Shown here: in pieces, positions 42,601 to 51,087 of the stretch
Position numbering within the stretch: the stretch's first letter is position 1
Layout: every line of letters starts with the position of its first letter
Source: CAUZFZ01 sp963579025
Lineage (GTDB): Bacteria > Planctomycetota > Planctomycetia > Planctomycetales > Planctomycetaceae
NCBI GenBank assembly: GCA_963579025.1
Contig: CAUZFZ010000010.1
Span: 49,644 to 113,643 of the forward strand
Direction of reading: 5' to 3'
DNA length: 64,000 nt
Position numbers and translations under genes: made by a program
The notes under the pieces: model-generated
What the model was told of the DNA's origin: nothing
Databases searched by the model: none
What the model saw: the letters and a program-made list of their open reading frames with translations, nothing else

Positions 42601-43359
42601 CGTCGACTCTTTGACGACGCCCGACGGCTACTGGACGAGATCGTTTCGGGCAAGCTGCTCACGGCGAGAGGCGTTTTCGGTTTCTGGCCCGCGAATTCGG
42701 ACGGGGACGACATTGTGGTCTTCAACTCAGAGCCCTCAGCCCCAATCGCCCGTTTCCCGACGCTGCGACAGCAGTGGGAACGCAAAGGCCAGAAGGACTT
42801 CCGGTCGCTGGCCGACTACATCGCGCCCATCGACTCCGGTCGCACCGACTTCCTCGGGGCGTTCGCAGTCACAACGGGAATCGGTTGCGATGATCTGGTC
42901 GCCCGCTTTGACCGGGATCACGATGATTATCAGTCGATCATGGCGAAGGCATTGGCAGATCGTCTGGCCGAAGCCTTCGCCGAGCGCCTGCACATGATTG
43001 CTCGCAACGAGTGGGGATACGGAGCGGCCGAAGAACTCGCCAGTGCGGACCTGATGGCCGAGAAATACCGGGGAATCCGACCTGCCTTCGGCTATCCCGC
43101 GTGTCCGGATCACACCGAGAAGCGAACGCTGTTCGAACTGCTCGAAGCCGAACAGCGGACGGGCATCTCGCTCACGGAGTCTTTTGCCATGTTGCCTGCC
43201 GCCTCTGTCAGTGGGCTGTACTTCTCACATCCGCAATCGCGTTACTTCACGGTCGACCGCATCACTCGGGAGCAGGTTGAAGACTACGCGAGGCGAAAGA
43301 ACATGCCGGTCTCAGAAGTCGAACGCTGGCTGGCGCCGAATCTTGGATACGATCCGTAA
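39676..43359 (+). CDS. metH: Cobalamin-dependent methionine synthase
   Basis: A 1227-residue MetH, the full four-module enzyme (E. coli 1227). It transfers the methyl group of methyl-tetrahydrofolate to homocysteine via methylcobalamin. The homocysteine domain (1-330) has zinc ligands C247, C310 and C311 (GLNCALGP, GGCCGTT), numbered as in E. coli. The pterin domain (350-620) has NVTGSRRF and DVNMDEGLLD. The cobalamin domain has the axial His H761 in GDVHDIGK. The C-terminal reactivation domain (about 900-1227) includes RPAFGYPACPDH, which binds S-adenosylmethionine. ATG 39676 is preferred over a TTG at 39622. No clear Shine-Dalgarno. Followed after 31 bp by mtnA. Confidence 0.97.
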   Translation: MSDSSFDALQTLLNDRIVVLDGAMGTMIHRCGFEEQDFRGKQFADHTKDLKNCTDLLVLTQPDAIRDIHRAYFEAGADIVETDTFNGTRHGLRDYELEGHVTEINHAAVRLAREAADDFAKKTGQPKFVAGSIGPTSVSLSVSPKVEDPGFRTATFDEVRESYFEQTKALLEAGADLLLVETVFDTLTGKACLVAVSEALAATGRNVPVMVSGTIIDQSGRNISGQTVEAFWTSVSHFNALSIGLNCALGPAQIRPFLETLSGITTLPVSCHPNAGLPNEMGEFDLTPSGMAKIMREFGEQGWLNIAGGCCGTTPDHIAAIREAVSNITPRKAPDVPRYSNYSGMERFELRPESTFFMVGERTNVTGSRRFARLVREENYEEAMRIARQQVEGGANMIDVNMDEGLLDSEAVMTKFLNLMGSDPDTARVPVMVDSSKWSVIEAGLKCLQGKGVVNSISMKEGEEQFLSQARTVRRYGAAVVVMAFDEKGQATDCDRKVAICKRAYKLLTEQAGFEPEDIIFDANILTIGTGMDEHSNYAVEFIEAVRRIKVECPGAKTSGGVSNISFSFRGNNVVREAINAAFLYHAIAAGLDMGIVNATQLEVYEEIDKELLQCVEDVLFNRSPEATERLIEHAEKVKDQASEKSEEKVAEWRSGSVDERLAHAILKGITDHIDEDTEEARLKYGRPLAVIQGPLMAGMSVVGKLFGAGKMFLPQVVKSARVMKKSVAWLTPFMEDEKAESDTSTSRGTIVMATVKGDVHDIGKNIVGVVLRCNNFDVIDLGVMVSADKILQTAIDENADIVGLSGLITPSLDEMVHVAREMKRREFSLPLLIGGATTSAKHSAVKVAPQYDQPVVHVPDASLSVPVVEDLLDADRKPAFVVKNAEAQVRDRAAFAERQQKKLTPYAEAFERRFATDWSSIEIAEPSFTGLRTLDDYPLDELVDFIDWSPFFQTWELRGKYPAIFEDPVVGTEARRLFDDARRLLDEIVSGKLLTARGVFGFWPANSDGDDIVVFNSEPSAPIARFPTLRQQWERKGQKDFRSLADYIAPIDSGRTDFLGAFAVTTGIGCDDLVARFDRDHDDYQSIMAKALADRLAEAFAERLHMIARNEWGYGAAEELASADLMAEKYRGIRPAFGYPACPDHTEKRTLFELLEAEQRTGISLTESFAMLPAASVSGLYFSHPQSRYFTVDRITREQVEDYARRKNMPVSEVERWLAPNLGYDP

Positions 43360-43390
43360 AACGAATGGCCAGATCGCGAAGGACATCTGT

Positions 43391-44455
43391 GTGAGCGAAC
43401 CCCATCACCGAACTCAGTCCTGGATCGGCGAGATTCCGGGCACGTTGCGAATGATCGACCAGACGCGCTTGCCGGTCGAGTTTGTCGAGATTGACTGCGG
43501 GACCGTGGAGCAGGTGTGGGAGGCGATTCGATCACTGCGCGTGCGGGGAGCCCCCGCCATTGGTGTCGCCGCGGCCTTCGGGACGGTCGTCGGCCTACAG
43601 ACTATTCCACTGGCTGAACGTAGTGACTTCGATCGGCGCCTGCTCCAGGTCACCGACTACCTTGCAGAGAGCCGACCCACTGCAGTCAACCTGTTCTGGG
43701 CACTGAACCGTCTGAAGTCGGTTGCCGCGGACCATCCGGAATTGCCGCCCGACGCGATGCTGCAGCGACTGCTCGCTGAAGCCCGAGCCATCGACGACGA
43801 AGACCGTGCCATGTGCGCGGCGATAGGGCAGCACGGCATCACGTGCATGCCGGAATCGGGAGGCGTACTGACGCACTGCAACGCGGGCGGACTGGCCACT
43901 GCCGGCGACGGCACGGCGCTGTCCGTCATCTTCGCCGCCTGTGCCGCGGGGCGTCCACTGGAAGTCTACGCGGATGAAACAAGGCCGTTATTGCAGGGTG
44001 CGCGACTGACATCGTGGGAACTGCAGCAGCGAGGCATTCCTGTCAAAGTGATCTGCGACTCAATGGCCGCACTCGTCATGCGTGAGCAGAAGGTGCAGGC
44101 GGTCATTACCGGAGCCGACCGCATCGCCATGAACGGAGACGCAGCAAACAAGATCGGGACCTACTCGATCGCCGTCCTGGCCAAAGCGCATGGAATCCCG
44201 TTCTATGTCGCTGCCCCATCCAGCACATTCGATCCGGCAATTGAAAGCGGCGACGAGATCCCGATCGAGGAACGCGACCGCGCCGAGATCAGCCACGGCT
44301 TCGGGCATCAGACAGTCCCAGACGGTGTGGACGTTTGGAACCCGGCATTCGACGTCACGCCAGCACGGTTAATCCGAGCAATCATCACGGAGCGGGGAGT
44401 CATCGAACCAGTCAACTCGGAGACCGTGCAGCAGATGGTTGGGCGAGCGTGTTGA
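43391..44455 (+). CDS. mtnA: S-methyl-5-thioribose-1-phosphate isomerase
   Basis: MtnA isomerises methylthioribose-1-phosphate to methylthioribulose-1-phosphate in the methionine salvage pathway. The 354-residue product has the catalytic Cys (C163 in THCNAGGLAT) and Asp (D243 in ITGADRIAMNGD), plus the RGAPAIG phosphate-binding motif near residue 55. These match Cys160 and Asp240 of B. subtilis MtnA. GTG 43391 is the start, with GAAGGA 7 nt upstream; the frame is open within metH. The short spacing to metH makes an operon for methionine formation and recycling plausible. The remaining salvage genes are not in the window. Related eIF2B-like ribose-1,5-bisphosphate isomerases are an alternative but the motifs favour MtnA. 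Confidence 0.93.
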   Translation: MSEPHHRTQSWIGEIPGTLRMIDQTRLPVEFVEIDCGTVEQVWEAIRSLRVRGAPAIGVAAAFGTVVGLQTIPLAERSDFDRRLLQVTDYLAESRPTAVNLFWALNRLKSVAADHPELPPDAMLQRLLAEARAIDDEDRAMCAAIGQHGITCMPESGGVLTHCNAGGLATAGDGTALSVIFAACAAGRPLEVYADETRPLLQGARLTSWELQQRGIPVKVICDSMAALVMREQKVQAVITGADRIAMNGDAANKIGTYSIAVLAKAHGIPFYVAAPSSTFDPAIESGDEIPIEERDRAEISHGFGHQTVPDGVDVWNPAFDVTPARLIRAIITERGVIEPVNSETVQQMVGRAC

Positions 44456-44499
44456 CCACACTCATCTCGTTCGCGCCCGCGCACCGAATTGGAAACCCC

Positions 44500-44518
44500 G
44501 TGAACCCAGACGGTTCAC
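44500..44518. terminator. Hairpin between convergent mtnA and ileS
   Basis: GTGAACC-CAGAC-GGTTCAC, a perfect 7-bp stem, sits 45 bp after mtnA and overlaps the ileS stop codon. A possible two-way terminator; no U-tract. Confidence 0.35.
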
Positions 44519-47500
44519 ACCGGCTTGATCCAGATGAACACTTTTGCAGTGCCAATTGTTGCGGCTTCTGCGCTCGACTCTTTGAGGTCCGACCGTTCAA
44601 TTGAGTCGGCCAGCGTTTCCTCACGGATGTACGACTGCCATTCGACGATGGCGTCGACCACTTTTTCATCCGTTGTGCGGTACAGGATTTCGATACGGTC
44701 CTGAATCTGCAGATTGTGATTCTTGCGGAGTTGCTGCACCTGACGCACGAAGTCGCGAGTCATGCCCTCGCGTTCAAGTTTCGGGGTGATCACCGTTGAG
44801 ATTGCGATCTGCACTCCGGAGTCGTCGGCACAACGCCAATCGGTCGACTGCTCGGTGCTGATCATCACGTCCTCGGGAGCGAACTCCAGTTCGTTGCCGT
44901 CGAGGGTTATTGTGATTGATTGGCCGGAACGTAACGGGGCCAGTTCGGCTGGGTCGACGTTGGGCAGCTCCTTGCGGATGACGCCCAGCAATTTGCCATA
45001 CTTCGGACCGACCGTTTTCAGATTCGGTTTGAACGAGTAGCTGACCAGGTCGTCCAGGTTATCGGCACTGGTCAGCGTCTTGATATTGAGCTCTTCACGG
45101 ATCACATCGCCCAGGTGCTCGATGGCCTCGCACTGTTCAACATTGCTGCTGGCGAATCGCAATTCACTGAGCGGCTGTCGCACACGAAGACTGCTCTCCT
45201 CGCGGACTTTGTGCCCAAGTTTCACAACCAGTTGCGCCGTTGATGTGCGTGAATTCAGCGTCGGATCGAGCAGCTCCTGATCGGGCTGCGGATACTCACA
45301 GAGATGGACTGAGCTGGGATTGGCGTCTGCCGTTTCACCGGTTGACGACTCACTCCCTGTTCCCTGTTCCCTCTCCCCTGCTTCCGCTCCTACTACCAGA
45401 TTCTGATACATCCGCTCGGTCAGAAATGGAATGCACGGCGCCAGCGCTTTGCACAATGTCACCAGCACGGTGTACAGCGTTTGATAGGCAGCCGTCTTGT
45501 CTGTGTCGCTGGCGTCTTTCGATCGCCAGAAACGACGGCGATTGCGGCGAATGTACCAGTTCGACAAATCGTCCAGGAATGCTTCCGCCGCGCGACAGAA
45601 TTCGGCCACGTTGAACTCGGGAAGTTCGCGGTGTGCGACCTGCAACAGCGCCTGCAGGTTCGAGAGGACCCAGCGATCGATCTCGGGGCGATCCGCGACA
45701 GGGATCGTCTCGCCGTTTGGATCGAACTCATCCAGTCGCGCGTAATTGACGAAGAAGGCGTACGAATTCCATAGTGGAATCAACACGCGTCGGCGCACTT
45801 CGTCCGCAGGCTGACTGGTGACCTTGCAGCAGGGCACGCCTTCTTTAGTCTCGCTGATGGGACCGTCGGGGGTTTCCAGCGTGACAGTCTTGTCTTTGTG
45901 CCGTGTGCCGAAACGCAGATCGCTTGACGGGTTCTGGACGAGATACATCCAGCGAACGGTGTCGACGCCGAGCTGTTCGGCAGCTTCCTCAAACCAGATG
46001 GCTGTGCCATCAGTTTTATGCATCGGGTTACCGGACTCGTCCTGCACGAGGCGATGCCCGAGCAGTGTCTTAAACGGCCGCTTTTCTATCGGGTCGTCGG
46101 TCTCGTCGTATCGCATCATCGTCGAGAGCGACAGCAGCGAATAGAACCAGTTGCGGAACTGGCCGGGGAAGCACTCGGTTACCAGGTCGGCGGGGTACCA
46201 CTTCTGCCACTCGTCGTGGTCGTGGTTGTAGTGCATGGTCGAAAACGGAACGATGCCCGCGTCGAGCCACGGGTTGCCGACGTCTTCAATCCGCCGCATC
46301 TTCTGGCCGGGATGTTTCGTGCTTTCCAGAACAATGCCATCGATCCACGGCCGGTGTGGCGTGTTGCCTTCGAATTCGTCCCAGCCTTCGACGGCTCGCT
46401 CTTTCATCTCAGCCAGTGAGCCCATGACTTCGAAGTCGGTTGGGTCTTCCTCGTTGACCCAGATGGGAAGTGCCAGTCCCCAGAAGCGCTTCTTGGAGAT
46501 CATCCAGTCGCTCATATTGGACAGCCATTCGCACTCGCGATTCTGCCCGTCGATGCTGTCCGGCAGCCAGCGAATCTGTCGCGTGACGTCCTTGATCTCC
46601 TCCCGCCAGTCCATGTTGATGAACCACTCATCAACGAGTCGGAAGATCAGTTCGTCACCGGTCCGCCAGCAGTGTGGGTAGATGTGCGGATACACCTCAG
46701 TCGCGACCAAATGGCCGTTCGCCTTGAGTTTCTCAAACACCAGTTCAGCGGTTTCCGGATCGATGGCTTCGCGGCCAGTGAAGTCGCCGAAGCCTTCGTC
46801 ATAGCGGCCGTCTTCGCGCAGAGGTGCGATACCCACCAGACCGTGTTCGGCACCGAGCTTGTGATCGACGTCACCGCAGCCCGGTGCAATGTGGACAATG
46901 CCGGTTCCCTCACCGGCAACGACGTGCGCACTTCCGCGCGAATCCCGTCCACCGTCGATGACTCGGTGACATTGCAGGGCTGAGGGCTGAGGGTCGGTGA
47001 CTGAGGGCTCATTGTCCTCGCCGGCAATCCACCCTCCGGGATTCTGCTGGGCGGGCAGGTCGTCGAACGGTCCGTCGTATTCCCAGCCGACCATTTCGGC
47101 ACCTTTGATCGTGCCGACTTCCTCGAATCCGCCCTGCTCCTTGAAGAGCTGTGCGATCGTCTTGAGCTTCGGGACCTTCTTCGGCCACTTCCATTCCGGG
47201 CGTCCGAAGCCTTCCTTGTACTCGGTCGCCAGCCGTTGAAAGTTCAGGTTGTCCTTCGCGAAGTAATAGATCGCGCCGTCGCGTTTTGTTTTTACCTGCA
47301 CGTAATCCAGGTCCGGATTCACTGCGGCGGCGACATTGCTGGTCAGCGTCCACGGAGTCGTCGTCCACACAAGCAGAAACTCGTTCTCGCGACCTCGCAG
47401 CGGAAACCGCACGAACACGGACTTGTGTGTGGTGAGCTTACGCCCCTCGGCGATCTCCATCTGGCTGTAGGCGCTGCCGCCGCGACCCGACCACGGCATG

Positions 47501-48195
47501 ACATCGTGGCCCTGATAGATCTTTCCGCGCGTGGCGCACTTCTTGAGGAACGTCCAGATCGTCTCGTTGTTCTCGGTCGAGAACGTGAAGTAGCTGCCGC
47601 CCCATTCCGGGCAGCCAAGCCGTTCAACGAGCTGATGCGCGGGAGCCGTCGCTGTCGCGCCCGACGGAGCTGTGATGCTGACCTCTTCGTCGGAACCCAT
47701 CTTCTCTGACAACAGGCGAAGCTGACCGGCATCGTCCCAGTCCATCCAGTATCCGAGTCGCACGGACTGCTCGGTCTGCCGAGCGGCGAAACGCAGCACT
47801 CGTTTCTTGCACTCGTTCACGAACTTGTCGATGCCGTACTCGTTGATGGCCGTCTTGGTGCCGAGACCCAGTTCCTTTTCGACCTCGACTTCGACCCACA
47901 GGCCCTGACAGTCGAATCCGTTCTGGAATCGCTGATCGTGCCCGGTCATCGCGAAGAACCGCTGATAGCAGTCCTTGTACGTGCGACCCCAGGCGTGATG
48001 AACTCCCATCGGATTGTTGGCCGTGATGGGGCCATCCAGAAAGCTCCAACGTGGCTTTCCGGCGTTCTGGTCGCGGAGCCTGCGGAAGATTCGAGCCTCA
48101 TCCCAGAACTTCAGGATCGAGTGTTCTCCGCGGACAAACTCAGCGTCTTTAACTTCCTGGAACATCGTGAGGGGCGGTTCAAAGGCGAAGGACAT
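44515..48195 (-). CDS. ileS: Isoleucyl-tRNA synthetase, atypical type with insertions
   Basis: A 1226-residue class I synthetase that charges tRNA-Ile. The first signature appears as PMGVHHAWGR (H66-H-A-W69 in place of HIGH) and the second as PMHKTDGT (725-730) in place of KMSKS, keeping one Lys (K727). This pattern marks a divergent bacterial IleRS group. The editing (CP1) domain has GTGIVHIAPGCGD. The C-terminus includes the tRNA-binding helical domain. Two hydrophilic segments interrupt the fold: about 395-407 (EPSVTDPQPSALQC), in the CP1 domain, and about 939-949 (EAGEREQGTGSES), each encoded by repetitive DNA. The enzyme is about 180-290 residues longer than the E. coli type. ATG 48195. 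Single gene, convergent with mtnA. Confidence 0.95.
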   Translation of the reverse strand: MSFAFEPPLTMFQEVKDAEFVRGEHSILKFWDEARIFRRLRDQNAGKPRWSFLDGPITANNPMGVHHAWGRTYKDCYQRFFAMTGHDQRFQNGFDCQGLWVEVEVEKELGLGTKTAINEYGIDKFVNECKKRVLRFAARQTEQSVRLGYWMDWDDAGQLRLLSEKMGSDEEVSITAPSGATATAPAHQLVERLGCPEWGGSYFTFSTENNETIWTFLKKCATRGKIYQGHDVMPWSGRGGSAYSQMEIAEGRKLTTHKSVFVRFPLRGRENEFLLVWTTTPWTLTSNVAAAVNPDLDYVQVKTKRDGAIYYFAKDNLNFQRLATEYKEGFGRPEWKWPKKVPKLKTIAQLFKEQGGFEEVGTIKGAEMVGWEYDGPFDDLPAQQNPGGWIAGEDNEPSVTDPQPSALQCHRVIDGGRDSRGSAHVVAGEGTGIVHIAPGCGDVDHKLGAEHGLVGIAPLREDGRYDEGFGDFTGREAIDPETAELVFEKLKANGHLVATEVYPHIYPHCWRTGDELIFRLVDEWFINMDWREEIKDVTRQIRWLPDSIDGQNRECEWLSNMSDWMISKKRFWGLALPIWVNEEDPTDFEVMGSLAEMKERAVEGWDEFEGNTPHRPWIDGIVLESTKHPGQKMRRIEDVGNPWLDAGIVPFSTMHYNHDHDEWQKWYPADLVTECFPGQFRNWFYSLLSLSTMMRYDETDDPIEKRPFKTLLGHRLVQDESGNPMHKTDGTAIWFEEAAEQLGVDTVRWMYLVQNPSSDLRFGTRHKDKTVTLETPDGPISETKEGVPCCKVTSQPADEVRRRVLIPLWNSYAFFVNYARLDEFDPNGETIPVADRPEIDRWVLSNLQALLQVAHRELPEFNVAEFCRAAEAFLDDLSNWYIRRNRRRFWRSKDASDTDKTAAYQTLYTVLVTLCKALAPCIPFLTERMYQNLVVGAEAGEREQGTGSESSTGETADANPSSVHLCEYPQPDQELLDPTLNSRTSTAQLVVKLGHKVREESSLRVRQPLSELRFASSNVEQCEAIEHLGDVIREELNIKTLTSADNLDDLVSYSFKPNLKTVGPKYGKLLGVIRKELPNVDPAELAPLRSGQSITITLDGNELEFAPEDVMISTEQSTDWRCADDSGVQIAISTVITPKLEREGMTRDFVRQVQQLRKNHNLQIQDRIEILYRTTDEKVVDAIVEWQSYIREETLADSIERSDLKESSAEAATIGTAKVFIWIKPV
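45351..45381. repeat. Low-complexity CCCTGTTC repeat inside ileS
   Basis: Two and a half copies of CTCCCTGTTC/CCTGTTCCCT run across 45351-45381 and encode an EREQGTGSE-like linker. The strand bias (pyrimidine-rich on the plus strand) and perfect unit repeat indicate an inserted or expanded dispersed repeat rather than protein-driven sequence. Confidence 0.6.
46975..47012. repeat. Low-complexity GGGCTGA repeat inside ileS
   Basis: GGGCTGAGGGCTGAGGG followed by GACTGAGGGCTC covers 46975-47012 and encodes SVTDPQPSALQ in the editing domain region of ileS. The repeated 7-bp unit GGGCTGA is unlike flanking coding sequence. Confidence 0.6.
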
Positions 48196-48296
48196 GCGAC
48201 GGCCATTCCGTGACCGGTCGCGAAGCTGAGAGTTCTACCGGATCGACTGTCCAGATGGAATTGCCGCCAACGTCGTCATCCCGCTTTGAGAAGCGG

Positions 48297-49817
48297 CTAC
48301 TTCGACTGTGACTGTTCCGGCAGCGGCCTGGGCTCGGGCGGCTTGATGAAGAACTCAAACTTCAGTGGCGTCTGGATAATCGCCTCGATCCGAACGGACG
48401 TGGCCCCAGGGTGCGTTTCCAGCATCAGGAGTGTCCCTTGACCATGTACGGACTGCTGATGCACGCCGACTTTGCGGTCCTGATCGTCGACGGCACGCAG
48501 TGTCAGACTGGTCTCACCAGTCCGAGTCGGGAATTCGACCAGGACGTGCGGAAGTTCACATTCGACGTTGTACACGTCTTGTCCGCCACGAGATTCGCGG
48601 CGTGATTCGTAACGGTAATGCCGCTGCTGGCGACCGTTCTCAGCCTTGAGGCCCAGCTTCGAGTAGTGCGATCCGCTCGTACTCCCGTTGCCGCCACCAC
48701 CGGTCGCAGACGTAAGGCGATATGACACTTTGCCACCTCCGGCGATCAGGCGCACGGTCGCATCGCCGGCAGCACTCACGACAGCCAGGTTTGGTTTCAG
48801 AACCTGCTTTTCCCGAGGTAGCTCGATGGGGTCGAAACGAATGATCTCGGACTCGTTGAAACTGGCAGTTTCTTTGCGGTATGCCGTTGCCTCAATTCGC
48901 CATGCAGGTTCGTGCGGCGACAGTTCGATCTGCCACTGTCGACTCTGATTCCCGAGAGCGTCCGACAGGTTGAAGTTGGTAACGCTCCACTCGTCCGTCT
49001 TCTGGCCAGCGTACTTCAAGCTCCAATGCTGGTTCTTCCCGCGGTCGAACGTCACGTTCGGCTCGTCAATCCTCCCGTTGTTCGTGTGTCGCTGCCGAAT
49101 GTCGCGCTTCGTGTTGAAGTGATTCAGCGTGAGTTCAAGGTCGCCATTCTGTCTTGTGATCGGCAGTTCTTCTGGCGTCCATTCCGTAGTTGGTTGTGGC
49201 ACAGGATTCGGAATCTCGACCGAGGCCAGTTCGTTTCCTTCCACGCCGTATATCTTCAGAACGGCAGGCCCGTCCGAGCGAAACACGGGGAACTCACTGC
49301 ATACCAGCAGGATTCGCGACGGGTCAGATATGTGGCGCGAATCATCTTCGGAAAAAGGCCGATTGCCGCCGCCGGAACTGCTGCCTCGTCCCGAGTATAC
49401 GAAGCGTCTGGCGTCGTCGTCGCGGTGCTCGTATCCGGACTTGTCAGCAATGGTTGAGTGAGACCACCAGTCGAAGTGCAGATAGCGTCCGCTCTTCGCG
49501 TCCTGTCGCGTCATCCAGATCACGACACTGTTCTCTGACGTGTGGGTATCGGGTGTCTGGCGGCGAAAAGGCGACTCGAACGGATCGATCGATGACCGCG
49601 GGACGAGCACATCCAGTTGGTGGCTGGTCCCGTAGGAAACTTTGTTGACCACCAGAATCGAACCGTCTTCCATCGTTGTCTCGGCCACGACATCAATCTG
49701 TTTGATCAGCGAGTCGGTTTCGACATTCCCGACGATCGTCAGCACGGTCGACATCGCCAGCAATGAAACGACGGCAAGCAACGCGATTAAAGTCAGTGGA
49801 CTGAACTGGCGAAGCAT
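48297..49817 (-). CDS. Membrane-anchored protein of unknown function
   Basis: A 506-residue protein with one N-terminal membrane segment (about 8-28, LTLIALLAVVSLLAMSTVLTI). The outer part is beta-rich with no recognised domain. Visible features are a Ser/Gly-rich loop (YSGRGSSSGGGNRPFSEDD), a mid-region with WQIELSPHEPAWRIEATAY, a second Gly-rich loop (TSATGGGGNGSTSGSHYSK) and a C-terminal strand series (TGETSLTLRAVDDQDRKVG). It ends PPEPRPLPEQSQSK. ATG 49817 is chosen because GAGGAA lies 9 nt upstream; ATG 49826 is too near. Long frame to 49943 is rejected as Arg-rich. Located 101 bp upstream of the ileS start on the same strand; an extracytoplasmic role is likely, unknown otherwise. Confidence 0.7.
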   Translation of the reverse strand: MLRQFSPLTLIALLAVVSLLAMSTVLTIVGNVETDSLIKQIDVVAETTMEDGSILVVNKVSYGTSHQLDVLVPRSSIDPFESPFRRQTPDTHTSENSVVIWMTRQDAKSGRYLHFDWWSHSTIADKSGYEHRDDDARRFVYSGRGSSSGGGNRPFSEDDSRHISDPSRILLVCSEFPVFRSDGPAVLKIYGVEGNELASVEIPNPVPQPTTEWTPEELPITRQNGDLELTLNHFNTKRDIRQRHTNNGRIDEPNVTFDRGKNQHWSLKYAGQKTDEWSVTNFNLSDALGNQSRQWQIELSPHEPAWRIEATAYRKETASFNESEIIRFDPIELPREKQVLKPNLAVVSAAGDATVRLIAGGGKVSYRLTSATGGGGNGSTSGSHYSKLGLKAENGRQQRHYRYESRRESRGGQDVYNVECELPHVLVEFPTRTGETSLTLRAVDDQDRKVGVHQQSVHGQGTLLMLETHPGATSVRIEAIIQTPLKFEFFIKPPEPRPLPEQSQSK

Positions 49818-49970
49818 CGGACACATTTCCTCGGAGTTGTCTGCGGCACCAAAAGGCACCAGCCTACCAGCGCGTCGGCGGGCTGGGCAGGTGCTCCGCA
49901 GACAATCCGCGTCGAGCGGACTATTCTGCCGACGTGACGTCACCCGTGATCAGCCACCGGAGATCAGACC

Positions 49971-51026
49971 ATGACTACGTCGAGTCGCTCGCCTCAGATT
50001 AACCGTCGCGATGCCCTGTCCTGCATATCCACGTCTGCCCTCGGGTTGCTGGCCGCTTCGCGCGTCGACGCGGTCAATGCCGCAGGGGTTGCAGATCAGT
50101 ATGCGGGTCTGACTTCCGACAAGTACCTGGGCGGAATGAAGGTTCTGGCGACGATCGAGGACAGCAAAGTCTTCACCGAAGGCCCGGCCGGCGACGGGCA
50201 TGGCAATCTGTACTTCACCAACGTGCCAGTCGACAAGATTCACAAGTGGGACGGAAGCAAACTGTCTGTTTTCCGCTCGGAGTCCAATAAGACCAATGGA
50301 ATGTACTTCGCGCCAAACGGCGACCTGCTGGCATGCGAAGGTGGTGCCGGCCGTGTGACTCGCACCAATATGAAGACGGGCAAGATTCGCGTCCTGGCCG
50401 ACTCGTATAACAAGTTTCCGTTCGCCGCCCCGAATGACTTGTGTCTGGACGGAAAGGGCCGCATCTATTTCACGTCACGGCCCGGCACGACGGATCCGAA
50501 GAAAGGCAATGTCAACTCGGTGTATCGCATCGATCCCGACGGCAATGTCACGCAGATTCTGGCCTGGCCCGACGTGCACATGCCGAACGGGATCGTCACG
50601 TCCCCTGACAACAAGACGCTGTATCTGATCGAGGCCCATCCCGACGCTGACCACAATCGGTGCATTTTTGCATACGACCTGGGCGATGACGGATCGGTCA
50701 GGAATCGTCGCACGCTGATTAACTTCTATCCCGGACGCAGCGGCGATGGCATGTGTATTGATGCCGAGGGAAATCTGTATGTTGCAGCCGGTCTGCATAA
50801 GACGCGCAAGACCAGCGAAACACTCGATACGCGACCCGGAATCCATGTCGTGTCGCCGCAAGGCCGGCTGGTTGCGTTTGCCGAGACCCCCGAAGACACG
50901 ATCACCAACTGCGCATTCGGCGGGAAGGACTTCCAGACTCTGTTTGTCACATGCGGGACAAAGCTGCTGAGCTTCCGGACGACGATCCCCGGGAAGCCCG
51001 CATACCGTTCAAGTGCTTCGTCGTAA
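49971..51026 (+). CDS. SMP-30/gluconolactonase-like exported protein
   Basis: A 351-residue beta-propeller of the SMP-30/gluconolactonase/LRE family. The N-terminus carries a Tat-like signal (INRRDALSCISTSALGLLAA, 10-29). The propeller has the family strands and metal-site residues: E70 in VFTEGPAGDGHGNLYFTN (67-84), N-D in AAPNDLCLDGKGRIYFTS, and NGIVTSPDNKTLYLIE with D-rich SGDGMCIDAEGNLYVA. Members hydrolyse sugar lactones or organophosphates with a Ca/Zn ion. Exported homologues are common in planctomycetes beside sugar metabolism genes. Substrate unknown. CGGAG is 8 nt before ATG. Followed by a REP-type repeat and a small GH2-like gene on the same strand. Confidence 0.9.
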   Translation: MTTSSRSPQINRRDALSCISTSALGLLAASRVDAVNAAGVADQYAGLTSDKYLGGMKVLATIEDSKVFTEGPAGDGHGNLYFTNVPVDKIHKWDGSKLSVFRSESNKTNGMYFAPNGDLLACEGGAGRVTRTNMKTGKIRVLADSYNKFPFAAPNDLCLDGKGRIYFTSRPGTTDPKKGNVNSVYRIDPDGNVTQILAWPDVHMPNGIVTSPDNKTLYLIEAHPDADHNRCIFAYDLGDDGSVRNRRTLINFYPGRSGDGMCIDAEGNLYVAAGLHKTRKTSETLDTRPGIHVVSPQGRLVAFAETPEDTITNCAFGGKDFQTLFVTCGTKLLSFRTTIPGKPAYRSSASS

Positions 51027-51057
51027 CTCAAGACCGTCACGATTAAATCAACGTCTG

Positions 51058-51084
51058 AACCGCATAAATGCGGTTACTACGAAC
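51058..51084 (+). repeat. REP-type palindromic unit before the GH2-like gene
   Basis: AACCGCAT-AA-ATGCGGTT (51058-51075) followed by ACTACGAAC (51076-51084). It is the same family as the units at 12355 and 13083, with the stem changed on both sides. It ends 3 bp before the next ATG, occupying the place of a Shine-Dalgarno. Confidence 0.75.
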
Positions 51085-51087
51085 ACC

